Assembly (NCBI RefSeq): GCF_014837045.1
Contig: NZ_JACSPR010000003.1
Location: 1-64,000 of the forward strand
Length of the DNA stretch: 64,000 nt
Source: Corynebacterium gallinarum
GTDB lineage: Bacteria; Actinomycetota; Actinomycetes; Mycobacteriales; Mycobacteriaceae
Direction of reading: 5' to 3'
Numbering within the stretch: the first letter of the stretch is position 1; each line of letters opens with the position of its first letter. The position numbers were made by a program, and so were the translations under genes. The notes under the pieces are model-generated. The model made no database searches. It was not told the origin of the DNA and worked only from the letters and a program-made list of their open reading frames with translations. Of this stretch, positions 53,267-63,260 are shown piece by piece.

Positions 53267-54847
53267 ATGAGCACCGCCCCCCACGTTCTATCCCGCACGG
53301 TGCGGTACCACGAGGATGCCTCCAGTCTGTTCGCCCACCTCGGTGGCACGGTCGCCGATGATGCCGCACTGTTGGAGAGCGCGGACATCACCACCAAGAA
53401 CGGCATCTCCTCCCTGGCTGTGCTCAAGGGGTCGGTCCGGGTCACCTGCGAGGGCCAGCGGGTCACGGCGCAGCCCCTGACGGAGTCGGGTCGCATCGTG
53501 GCCTCGCGCCTGGCGGAGCAACTGGGTGAGTACCGGATCACCGCCCTGTCGCCGGAACACGGCAACCCGGTCACCTTCGAGTTCCCAGTCTCGGATGCGG
53601 TGGATGAGCGCGAGCGTCTCACCTCCATCAGCACGATCGAGGTGCTGCGGAAGCTGCAGTTCGATTCCGGTTATGATCACCCGGCGCTGCCGTTGCTGAT
53701 GGGTGGTTTCGCCTTCGACTACCTGGAGACCTTCGAGACCCTGCCGGAGGTGGGGGAGGGGATCAACACCTACCCGGATTACCAGTTCCTGGTCGCGGAG
53801 ATCATCCTGGACATCAACCACCAGGAGCAGACCGCCCAGCTGGTCGGGGTGTCCAGCAACCCGGACGCGCTGGGGGAGGAGCTCGCGCAGCTCGCCGGGC
53901 TTATCGACGCCGCACTGCCCGGCACCGATCATGCCTACAAGGTCACCCCACACGCCGGCGACACCCTGCGCGTGGTCGCTGACATCCCGGACGCGGAGTT
54001 CCGCCAGCAGGTGACCGACCTGAAGGCGAATATCCACAACGGTGATATCTACCAGGTGGTGCCGGCGCGGTCCTTCTCCGCACCGTGCCCCGATGCCTTC
54101 GCCGCGTACCTTCAGCTGCGCGCCACCAACCCGAGCCCGTACATGTTCTACGTGCGCGGTCTGGACAACAACCGTCCCTATGAACTCTTCGGTGCCTCCC
54201 CGGAATCCAATCTGAAGTTCACCGCCGCCACCGGGGAGCTGCAGCTGTATCCGATCGCCGGCACCCGCCCGCGTGGGTTGAATGCCGATGGCACCATCAA
54301 TGATGAGCTGGATATCCGTAATGAACTGGATATGCGCACCAATGCCAAGGAGGTTGCGGAGCACACCATGCTGGTGGACCTTGCCCGCAATGACCTGGCG
54401 CGCGTGTCCGTACCCGCCACCCGTCGTGTGGCGGATCTCCTTCAGGTCGACCGCTACTCCCGGGTGATGCACCTGGTGTCCCGAGTCACCGCCACCTTGG
54501 ATCCGGAGCTGGATGCCCTGGATGCCTACCGTGCATGCATGAACATGGGGACGTTGACGGGTGCCCCGAAGCTGCGCGCCATGGAGTTGCTGCGGGGCGT
54601 CGAAAAGCGTCGTCGTGGGTCCTACGGCGGTGCCGTGGGGTACCTGCGCGGCAATGGCGACATGGATAACTGCATTGTCATCCGCTCCGCGTTCGTGCAG
54701 GACGGGGTGGCGGCCGTCCAGGCCGGCGCCGGTGTTGTGCGCGATTCCAATCCCCAGTCCGAAGCCGATGAGACACTGCACAAGGCCTACGCCGTGCTCA
54801 ATGCCATCGCACTCGCCGCCGGTTCCACCCTGGAGGTCGTCCGATGA
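53267..54847 (+). CDS. trpE: Anthranilate synthase component I
   Basis: 526 residues. The N-terminal LLESADITTKN carries the LLES tryptophan feedback motif; the chorismate-binding domain has NIHNGDIYQVVPARSF, PIAGTRPRG, LVDLARNDLARVS and GTLTGAPKLRAMELL. With TrpG it makes anthranilate. ATG 53267 after GCAGGTGAG. It contains one GCTTATCGACG motif. Confidence 0.97.
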   Translation: MSTAPHVLSRTVRYHEDASSLFAHLGGTVADDAALLESADITTKNGISSLAVLKGSVRVTCEGQRVTAQPLTESGRIVASRLAEQLGEYRITALSPEHGNPVTFEFPVSDAVDERERLTSISTIEVLRKLQFDSGYDHPALPLLMGGFAFDYLETFETLPEVGEGINTYPDYQFLVAEIILDINHQEQTAQLVGVSSNPDALGEELAQLAGLIDAALPGTDHAYKVTPHAGDTLRVVADIPDAEFRQQVTDLKANIHNGDIYQVVPARSFSAPCPDAFAAYLQLRATNPSPYMFYVRGLDNNRPYELFGASPESNLKFTAATGELQLYPIAGTRPRGLNADGTINDELDIRNELDMRTNAKEVAEHTMLVDLARNDLARVSVPATRRVADLLQVDRYSRVMHLVSRVTATLDPELDALDAYRACMNMGTLTGAPKLRAMELLRGVEKRRRGSYGGAVGYLRGNGDMDNCIVIRSAFVQDGVAAVQAGAGVVRDSNPQSEADETLHKAYAVLNAIALAAGSTLEVVR

Positions 54848-55476
54848 CACACGTGGTCCTCATTGATAATCATGATTCCTTCGTCTACAACCTCGTCGAT
54901 GCCTTCGCCGTCGCCGGGTACCGCTGCACCGTGTTCCGCAACACCGTCGACATCGAGACGGTGCTCGCCGCCGAACCGGATCTGATCTGCCTGTCACCCG
55001 GCCCCGGCTACCCGGCGGATGCGGGCAACATGATGGCGCTGCTCGACCGGGTGCTGGGTGAGATCCCGATCCTGGGCATCTGCCTGGGTTTCCAGGCACT
55101 CATCGAGCACCACGGTGGCCGGGTGGAGCCCTGCGGCCCGGTGCACGGCACCACCGACGACATGGTGCTCACCAACGCCGGAGTCACCCACTCCGTGTTC
55201 GCCGGACTGGCCACCGATGTGGAACCGGACCGGCCGGAGCTCCCGGGTCGGTGCGTCCCGATCGGGCGTTACCACTCACTCGGATGCGTGGAGGCACCGA
55301 AGGGGATGATCTCCCTGGGCACCTGTTCCTCCGAGATCGGGGATGTGATCATGGCCGCCGAGACCACCGATGAGATGGCCATCGGCCTGCAGTTCCACCC
55401 GGAGTCGGTGCTCAGTCCCACGGGCCCGATCATCCTGAGCCGGTGCGTGGACAAGCTGCTGTCCGTCAACAACTAG
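54844..55476 (+). CDS. trpG: Anthranilate synthase component II
   Basis: 210 residues, class I glutamine amidotransferase. Active-site Cys in GICLGFQALIEHHGG and the His-Glu dyad in FHPESVLSP. It passes ammonia to TrpE. ATG overlaps the trpE stop by 4 bases, so coupling is expected. Confidence 0.97.
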   Translation: MTHVVLIDNHDSFVYNLVDAFAVAGYRCTVFRNTVDIETVLAAEPDLICLSPGPGYPADAGNMMALLDRVLGEIPILGICLGFQALIEHHGGRVEPCGPVHGTTDDMVLTNAGVTHSVFAGLATDVEPDRPELPGRCVPIGRYHSLGCVEAPKGMISLGTCSSEIGDVIMAAETTDEMAIGLQFHPESVLSPTGPIILSRCVDKLLSVNN

Positions 55477-55498
55477 TTAAGTGAAGGATTTTTCCCAT

Positions 55499-56527
55499 AT
55501 GACCTCTGATGCAACCCTGGCCGTACTGATCAAGTACCTGGACAACCCCAACCCCACCCTCGAGGAGGCGGTGGAGGTGTTCACCCCGATGACCATCGGT
55601 GAATACGACGATGTCCACATCGCGGCCCTGCTGGCCACCATCCGCACCCGCGGCGAGACCTTCGCCGATATCGCCGGTGCCGCCAAGGCCTTCCTCAACG
55701 CTGGCCGCCCGTTCCCGGTCCCGGGCACGGGTGTCCTGGACACCGCGGGCACCGGTGGCGATGGCGCCAACACCATCAACATCACCACCGGCGCCTCGCT
55801 CGTGGCCGCCGCCGGTGGTCTCAAGGTGGTCAAGCACGGCAACCGTTCCGTGTCCTCCAAGTCCGGTTCCGCCGATGTTCTGGAAGCCCTGAACATCCCC
55901 CTGGATCTGGATCCGGAACGCGCCCAGCGTTGGTTCGAGGCCTCCAACTTCACCTTCCTGTTTGCCCCGGCCTACAACCCTGCGATCGCCCATGCACAGC
56001 CGGTACGCAAGGCGCTGAAGGTGCCCACCATCTTCAACGTCCTGGGCCCACTGCTGTCCCCGGTGCGCCCCGAGTTTCAGATCATGGGTGTGGCCAACCC
56101 CCGCCACGGCCAGATGCTCGCCGAGGTCTTCCGCGAACTCGGCCGCACCCGCGCGCTGGTGGTCCACGGCGCCGGCACCGATGAGATAGCGGTCCACGGC
56201 ACCACCCAGGTGTGGGAGCTGAAGGCGGACGGGGAGATCATCTCCTATGAGGTCACCCCGGCAGACCTCGGCGTGGAACAGTGCAACCTGGCTGATCTGG
56301 TCGGTGGTGACGGCGTGGAGAACGCCCGCCACATGCGCGCCATCTTCGACGGCACCGGTCCGGCCGCACACCGCAACGCCGTGGCCGTGAACGCGGGCGC
56401 GATGTTCTACCTGAACTCCCAGTCGGAATCCCTGCGCGAGGGCACCGCCCACGCACTGTCCCTGATCAATGACGGCACCGTCGCCGACTGGCTGAAGAAG
56501 CACGAGGAGATTGATTACCGTGGCTAA
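55499..56527 (+). CDS. trpD: Anthranilate phosphoribosyltransferase
   Basis: 342 residues. Motifs DTAGTGGDGANTINIT, KHGNRSVSSKSGSADVLEAL and NVLGPLLSPVRP. It joins PRPP to anthranilate. ATG 55499 with GAAGGA upstream, 22 bases after trpG. Confidence 0.97.
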   Translation: MTSDATLAVLIKYLDNPNPTLEEAVEVFTPMTIGEYDDVHIAALLATIRTRGETFADIAGAAKAFLNAGRPFPVPGTGVLDTAGTGGDGANTINITTGASLVAAAGGLKVVKHGNRSVSSKSGSADVLEALNIPLDLDPERAQRWFEASNFTFLFAPAYNPAIAHAQPVRKALKVPTIFNVLGPLLSPVRPEFQIMGVANPRHGQMLAEVFRELGRTRALVVHGAGTDEIAVHGTTQVWELKADGEIISYEVTPADLGVEQCNLADLVGGDGVENARHMRAIFDGTGPAAHRNAVAVNAGAMFYLNSQSESLREGTAHALSLINDGTVADWLKKHEEIDYRG

Positions 56528-57938
56528 TATGCCCACCGTTCTAGAAGGCATCGTCGAGGGTCGTCGTGGACACCTCGAGGAGATCCGCGCCCGCATCGCC
56601 CACGTGGATGTGGAGGCGCTGCCCGCATCGACCCGTTCGCTGTATGACTCCCTGAACCAGGGTAGGGGAGGGGCTCGCTTCATCATGGAGTGCAAGTCCG
56701 CGTCCCCCTCGCTCGGCATGATCCGCGAGCACTACCAGCCGGGTGACATCGCACGGATCTACTCCCGCTTCGCCAGCGGCATCTCCGTGCTGTGCGAACC
56801 GGACCGTTTCGGTGGCGACTACGACCATCTGGCAACCGTCTCCGCGTCCACGCACCTGCCGGTGCTGTGCAAGGATTTCGTGATCGACAAGGTGCAGGTG
56901 CACGCCGCGCGCTACTACGGAGCCGACGCGATCCTGTTGATGCTGTCGGTGCTTGACGACGCCGCCTACACCGAACTCGCCACCGAGGCCGAGTGCTTCG
57001 GCCTGGACGTGCTCACCGAGGTGATCGACGAGGAGGAGGTAGAGCGTGCCATCACACTGGGTGCGAAGATCTTCGGTGTCAACCACCGCAACCTCCATGA
57101 CCTCTCCATCGACCTCGACCGCTCTGGCCGTCTGGCCAAGCTCATCCCGACCGACGCGGTGCTCATCTCCGAGTCCGGCGTCCGTGACAATGAGACCGTC
57201 CGCAAGCTCGGTGGCCACTCCCATGGCTTCCTCGTGGGCTCCCAGTTGACCGGTCAGCCGGATGTGGAGTTCGCCGCGCGGGAACTGGTTTACGGCACCA
57301 ACAAGGTGTGCGGGCTGACCTCACCAACCGCCGCCCAGACCGCGCGGGCGGCCGGTGCGACCCACGGCGGACTCATCTTCGAGGAGGCCTCACCGCGCAA
57401 TGTTTCACGTGAAACATCCGCCCGGATCATCGCTGCGGAACCGGGTCTGCGTTATGTGGCGGTCAGCCGCCGGACATCCGGGTACGACGAACTGATCCAG
57501 GACGGCATCGCGGCCGTCCAGATCCACGCGCCGCTGCAGGATTCCGTCGAGGCGGAACTCGCTCTGATGGACACCGTCCGCGCCGAGGTCGGCCCCGAGG
57601 TTGAGGTCTGGCGTGCGGTGTCGATGACCTCAGAGCTCGGCCCGGAGATCGCCGTCGCCCTGGCCGACAAGGTCGACCGTCTCGTGCTGGATGCCCACCA
57701 GGGTGGCAGCGGCGAGTCCTTCGACTGGTCCACCATCCCGCCCGAGGTCCGTTCCTCCGCACTGCTGGCCGGCGGCATCTCGCCGGACAATGCCGCCGAT
57801 GCCCTGTCCGTGGGCTGTGGTGGTCTGGATATCAACTCCGGTGTGGAGTACCCGGCCGGGGCAGGGGAGTGGGCGGGCGCCAAGGACGCCGGCGCGATCC
57901 TCAAGATCTTCTCCACCATCCGCACCTTCCATTACTAG
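56520..57938 (+). CDS. trpC: Bifunctional indole-3-glycerol-phosphate synthase / phosphoribosylanthranilate isomerase
   Basis: 472 residues from GTG 56520, after GAGGAG, overlapping the trpD stop by 8 bases. IGPS domain 1-~255 (ECKSASPSLGMIREHYQPGDIA, VLCKDFVID, GVNHRNLHDLSIDL, ISESGVRDNETV); PRAI (TrpF) domain ~262-472 (KVCGLTSPTAAQTARAAGA, VAVSRRTSG, LLAGGISPDNA). The TrpC-TrpF fusion is as in C. glutamicum. A perfect parS site is embedded in the coding sequence as NVSRETS. Confidence 0.96.
   Translation: MANMPTVLEGIVEGRRGHLEEIRARIAHVDVEALPASTRSLYDSLNQGRGGARFIMECKSASPSLGMIREHYQPGDIARIYSRFASGISVLCEPDRFGGDYDHLATVSASTHLPVLCKDFVIDKVQVHAARYYGADAILLMLSVLDDAAYTELATEAECFGLDVLTEVIDEEEVERAITLGAKIFGVNHRNLHDLSIDLDRSGRLAKLIPTDAVLISESGVRDNETVRKLGGHSHGFLVGSQLTGQPDVEFAARELVYGTNKVCGLTSPTAAQTARAAGATHGGLIFEEASPRNVSRETSARIIAAEPGLRYVAVSRRTSGYDELIQDGIAAVQIHAPLQDSVEAELALMDTVRAEVGPEVEVWRAVSMTSELGPEIAVALADKVDRLVLDAHQGGSGESFDWSTIPPEVRSSALLAGGISPDNAADALSVGCGGLDINSGVEYPAGAGEWAGAKDAGAILKIFSTIRTFHY
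57401..57416. other. parS: parS centromere site inside trpC
   Basis: TGTTTCACGTGAAACA, a perfect match to the bacterial parS consensus, within the TrpF half of the gene and encoding NVSRET. ParB binds it and spreads to organise the origin region. Confidence 0.96.
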
Positions 57939-57965
57939 GCCATTACTAAGGGTTAAATAGAGACC

Positions 57966-59221
<1,256 letters not shown>

Positions 59222-59222
<1 letters not shown>

Positions 59223-60064
59223 TGAGCCGTTACACCGACATGTTCGCCCGTCTCGACGCGGCGGGGGAGGGGGCCTTCGTCCCCTTCATCATGCTCAATG
59301 ACCCCAGTCCGGAAGATTCCTTCCAGATCATCTCCACCGCCATCGAGGCCGGTGCGGACGCCCTGGAACTCGGTGTGCCGTTCTCCGATCCGGTTGCCGA
59401 CGGGCCCACCGTGGCTGAGTCGCACCTGCGGGCACTCGACGGTGGCTCCACCGTGGATTCCTGTCTGGCACTGATCGCCCGGGTACGTGAGGCCTACCCG
59501 GAGATCCCCATCGGCATGCTCATCTACGGCAACGTGCCCTTCACCCGCGGACTGGATAAGTTCTACCGCGAGTTCGCGGAGGCCGGTGCGGATTCCATCC
59601 TGCTGCCCGACGTCCCCGTCCGTGAGGGCGCACCCTTCATCCAGGCCGCCGAGGGCGCGGGCATCGACCCGATCTTCATCGCCCCGGCGCAGGCCTCGGA
59701 GACCACCCTGGAGGGCGTCAGCGCCGCCTCCAAGGGCTACATCTACGCCATCTCCCGTGACGGGGTCACCGGCACCGAGCGTGAATCCTCCACCACCGGC
59801 CTGACGGATGTGGTGGACAACATCAAGCGTTTCGATGGCGCACCGATCCTCCTCGGCTTCGGCATCTCCTCCCCGAAGCACGTGGCGGATGCGATCGCGG
59901 CGGGAGCCGCGGGAGCCATCACCGGTTCCGCGATCACCAAGATCATCGCCTCCCACTGCGAGGGTGAGCACCCGAACCCCTCCACCATCACGGACCCGGA
60001 GGGCCTGCGGAAAGAACTGACCGAGTTCATCTCTGCCATGAAGGCAGCGACGAAGAAGCAGTAA
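59222..60064 (+). CDS. trpA: Tryptophan synthase alpha subunit
   Basis: 280 residues from GTG 59222, overlapping the trpB stop (TAGTG). Catalytic Glu and Asp in ALELGVPFSDPVADGPTV and SILLPDVPVREG; phosphate site LLGFGISSPKHVADA. It releases indole from indole-glycerol phosphate. Last trp gene. Confidence 0.97.
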
Positions 60065-60077
60065 CCCACCCGAACTG

Positions 60078-60119
60078 AACCGGCAATGTTTCACGTGAAA
60101 CATCGCCGGTTTTTTCTTT
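60078..60119 (+). terminator. parS: trp operon terminator built around a parS site
   Basis: parS TGTTTCACGTGAAACA at 60087-60102 is the core of a 34-base palindrome (60078-60111, one A-C mismatch) with AACCGGC/GCCGGTT arms, followed by TTTTTTCTTT. So the same sequence is a perfect parS site and an intrinsic terminator. Confidence 0.93.
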
Positions 60120-60222
60120 CCCACCGCACGCCCGCACTCCCGGCACCCACCCCGGCCGGCGGGGGCGGTGGGCATCGTCACGCATCTCCCGTGAGTGATC
60201 GGGAACAGGTTGAATGGAGGGC

Positions 60223-61107
60223 ATGAGCCCTCCCGCAATTCGAGTACAGAACTTGGTCAAGAAATTCGGACGTTTCGCGGCCGTGGATGATCTTTCGCTC
60301 ACGGTGGAGCGGGGGAGTATCCATGGTTTCCTCGGCCCCAACGGGTCCGGGAAATCCACCACCATCCGCACCCTCATCGGGGTGCTGACGCCAACCTCCG
60401 GCACCGTGGAGGTCTTGGGGGAGAACCCCCTCAAACATCCCGCTGTGCTCAAACGCATCGGCTATGTTCCCGGTGATGCCACCCTGTGGCCGAATCTCAC
60501 CGGCCGGGAGGTCTTCCGCGCACTGGAGGCGCTGCGGGGTCTGCCCGTCGACCGTGACCGGGAGGAGGAGCTGATCGAGGTGTTCAATCTGGATGCCGAC
60601 AAGAAGGTCCGCGAATACTCCACCGGCAACAGACGCAAGGTGGGCCTGATCGCCGCCTTCGCACCCGAGCCGGAACTGCTCATCCTGGACGAGCCGACCT
60701 CCGGCCTGGATCCACTCATGGAGAACGTCTTCGTGAAGGAGGTGCGCAACTTCCGCGACCGGGGTGGATCGGTTCTGCTCAGCAGCCACATCCTCAGCGA
60801 GGTGGAAACGCTGTGCGATTACGTGACGGTGATCAAGGATGGCCAGTCGGTGGCCTCCAATGAAGTGAGTTACCTCCGGCATATCTCCGCCCACCGGATC
60901 ACCGCGACCGTCCCCGCCGTCCCACCGGAGCTGAGCAACCACCCGGACCTCGACTTCGACGGCCAGCATCTCAGCCTCACCACCCAGGCCGCGTCGGTGC
61001 CGGCGATCCTCCGGGTGATCATCGACGGTGGGGGACAGGACATCATCAGCACCCCGGCCTCCCTCGAGGAGATCTTCCTGCGCCACTACGGACAGGAGAC
61101 CTCATGA
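60223..61107 (+). CDS. ABC transporter ATP-binding protein
   Basis: 294 residues. Walker A GPNGSGKST, Q-loop region, signature EYSTGNRRKVGLI (a variant of LSGGQ), Walker B LLILDEPTSGLDPL and the H-loop SSHILSE. The class of drug/antibiotic exporters (DrrA/CcmA-like). ATG 60223 is used because TTGAAT ends 7 bases before it; ATG 60214 is the alternative. Overlaps the permease gene by 4 bases. Confidence 0.93.
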   Translation: MSPPAIRVQNLVKKFGRFAAVDDLSLTVERGSIHGFLGPNGSGKSTTIRTLIGVLTPTSGTVEVLGENPLKHPAVLKRIGYVPGDATLWPNLTGREVFRALEALRGLPVDRDREEELIEVFNLDADKKVREYSTGNRRKVGLIAAFAPEPELLILDEPTSGLDPLMENVFVKEVRNFRDRGGSVLLSSHILSEVETLCDYVTVIKDGQSVASNEVSYLRHISAHRITATVPAVPPELSNHPDLDFDGQHLSLTTQAASVPAILRVIIDGGGQDIISTPASLEEIFLRHYGQETS

Positions 61108-62702
61108 TCACCCACCTGATCCGGCTGAATCTCCGGCTGAACCGCACCATGATCATCTGGTGGAGCCTGGGCCTGTGGGCCTTCCTGGCGCTCACCCCGC
61201 CGGCCTATCTGCGCTACTATCCGACCCTCGCCGACCGCGAGGGGCTTGTCGACGGGATGCGCGACAACATGGGCACCCGTGCGATGTACGGCATCTTCCC
61301 CAAGCCGGGCACCATCGGCCAGTTCACCACCTGGGAGACAGGCGCGTGGATGATGGTGCTCGCCGCGGCGATGGCCGTCCTGCTCATCACCGCGATGCAC
61401 CGCGGGGCGGAGGCGAAGGGGGAGGCCGAGCTCATCCAGTCCGCCGGGCTGCCGCGCTCGAAGATCATCCTCGCGGCACTGGTGGCCTCACACCTCGTGG
61501 CGCTCATGGTGGGAGTGGTCAGCATCCTCATCCTCATCGCCCTGCACTACCTCAGCACCGATGAGATCTCCCTCGAGGGTGCCGTCACTTACGGCCTGAT
61601 GACCACCGTGATCATGTCGGCCTTCATCGGCCTGACCAGTATCCTGCAGGCACTGTGGGGCAATTCGATCAACCTCGCGCGTCTGGGGCTGCTCGCCGTG
61701 GCGGTGTCCTTCCTCGTGCGGATGTTCGCCGATGCCTATGATGCGGTCTCCGCGACCGTGTTCAACTGGATCTCCCCGCTGGGGTGGCGCGCACAGATCA
61801 TGCCGTTCACCGATGATGACTGGTCGGCCCTGTCGATCGCGGCGGGCATCGCGGTGGCATTGACACTCATCGCCCTGGCGTTGGACACCCGCCGCAGTTT
61901 CAACTCTTCGCTCATCCCGCAGCGCGCGTCCCGAGAGCGGGCACCACGGCGCATCCGGGGCCTGCTCTCACTCAACCTGCTGACCCACCGGGGTGCGGTG
62001 GTCGCGTGGTCGGTCACCACCGGTGTGATCATCCTCAGCATGCTGCCGCTGGTGGATTCACTGATCCCACTGATCGAGCAGAACGATTCCACCCTCAATG
62101 TGCTCCAGCAGCTGATGCCCGCGGAGGATCTGCAGAGTGAGTTCATCGTCTACATCTTCCAGATGGTGGCGGTGATGGTCTCCGTGGCGGTCGTGCAGCC
62201 ACTGGTGACCTATGTGGGGCAGGAGCGCATCAGGCTTGTCGACGCCATGCGTGCGGTCGGCACGCCCCGGTGGGCGCCCCTGTGGGGAGCCGTGGCAACG
62301 GCGTTACTGACCGGTGTGGCCTGCACGGTGCTGGGTATCCTCGGTGGGTTCATCGCCCTGCGTCTCCAGGATGGGGAAGTGGTGGACGGGCACGCTCTGG
62401 TTCTCGCCTCGGGTGGGTCCATGTTCCTGCAGACCATCATCTTCACCGGCATCGCGACCGCCCTGGCCGGCTGGTTCCCGCGGGCCATCCACCTGGCCTG
62501 GCTGCCGGTGGTGACCGCCGGCGTGGTGTCCATCCTGGGCCCTCTGTTCGAACTCACCCCGGAGCAGATCGACCTGTCACCGCTGTCCCACACGGCGACC
62601 CCGTCGGGGGACAATCTGGGCACACTCGTCATCTTCACCGGCCTGGGTGTGCTGGGCATCATCCTCGGCCTGATCGGTGCGCAGCGGCGGGAGATCCGCT
62701 GA
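61104..62702 (+). CDS. ABC-2-type exporter permease
   Basis: 532 residues with about 12 helices in two homologous halves (each starting HLIRLNLRLNRTMIIWW and LSLNLLTHRGAVVAWS), the layout of the TnrB3/tetronasin-type exporter permeases. Paired with the ATPase gene. Substrate unknown. Two copies of the GCTTGTCGACG motif lie in its coding sequence. Confidence 0.9.
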   Translation: MITHLIRLNLRLNRTMIIWWSLGLWAFLALTPPAYLRYYPTLADREGLVDGMRDNMGTRAMYGIFPKPGTIGQFTTWETGAWMMVLAAAMAVLLITAMHRGAEAKGEAELIQSAGLPRSKIILAALVASHLVALMVGVVSILILIALHYLSTDEISLEGAVTYGLMTTVIMSAFIGLTSILQALWGNSINLARLGLLAVAVSFLVRMFADAYDAVSATVFNWISPLGWRAQIMPFTDDDWSALSIAAGIAVALTLIALALDTRRSFNSSLIPQRASRERAPRRIRGLLSLNLLTHRGAVVAWSVTTGVIILSMLPLVDSLIPLIEQNDSTLNVLQQLMPAEDLQSEFIVYIFQMVAVMVSVAVVQPLVTYVGQERIRLVDAMRAVGTPRWAPLWGAVATALLTGVACTVLGILGGFIALRLQDGEVVDGHALVLASGGSMFLQTIIFTGIATALAGWFPRAIHLAWLPVVTAGVVSILGPLFELTPEQIDLSPLSHTATPSGDNLGTLVIFTGLGVLGIILGLIGAQRREIR

Positions 62703-62715
62703 CCCTGCCTTCCCG

Positions 62716-62770
62716 GACCCCCGGCGTGTTGCTGCACTGTGGTGTTGCAGACATCCGGGGGTCTTCTATT
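62716..62770 (+). terminator. Terminator after the ABC operon
   Basis: GACCCCCGG (62716-62724) pairs with CCGGGGGTC (62755-62763). The loop holds an inner CTGCA/TGCAG stem. TTCTATT follows. Confidence 0.8.
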
Positions 62771-62804
62771 GGTTCTTCATGCAGTCACGGGAGATACTGG
62801 GAAC

Positions 62805-63188
62805 ATGAGCACATCCTTCCCCGCATGCAGTCGTCGCACCTTCCTCCTGGGCACCGCCACCACCTTCGCCGGGGCTTTCCTGGCCGCGTGTGGCAGCAAC
62901 CCGCCCAAGGAGATTGAGGCCACCGAGGTCCCCGTCGGCAGCGCAGTGATTCTCGGTTCGGTCATCATCGCGCAGCCCGCCGAAGGTGAGTTCGTGGCCT
63001 ATTCCTCCGCATGTCCCCACCAGGGGCAGTTCATCACCAAGGTGGAGGGCGATGTGGTGACATGCACCAAGCACAACTCCAAGTTCTCCATCGTGGATGG
63101 CTCCCTCATCTCCGGGCCGGCCACCTCAGGTCTGCGGGAGGCGAACCTCACGCAGGAGGGGGATACCCTGAGCGCCTCGGTGGTCTGA
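62805..63188 (+). CDS. Rieske [2Fe-2S] lipoprotein with Tat-type signal
   Basis: 127 residues. Twin-arginine-like signal SRRTFLLG (Arg10-Arg11) and lipobox LAAC (Cys29), so it is probably exported folded and lipid-anchored. Rieske ligands: Cys70-x-His72 (CPHQG) and Cys87-x2-His90 (CTKH). An extracytoplasmic electron carrier; partner unknown. ATG 62805. Confidence 0.88.
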   Translation: MSTSFPACSRRTFLLGTATTFAGAFLAACGSNPPKEIEATEVPVGSAVILGSVIIAQPAEGEFVAYSSACPHQGQFITKVEGDVVTCTKHNSKFSIVDGSLISGPATSGLREANLTQEGDTLSASVV

Positions 63189-63202
63189 TTCGCTACGACG
63201 GG

Positions 63203-63246
63203 AAAGAGGGCGATGTTTCACGTGAAACATCGCCCTCTTTCTCTTT
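63203..63246. terminator. parS: Bidirectional terminator built around a parS site
   Basis: 63203-63240 is a perfect 38-base palindrome with parS TGTTTCACGTGAAACA (63214-63229) at its centre, flanked by AAAGAGGGCGA and its complement and followed by CTCTTTT. It lies between two convergent genes. Confidence 0.95.
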
Positions 63247-63260
63247 TGGTTCTGGGGGTT

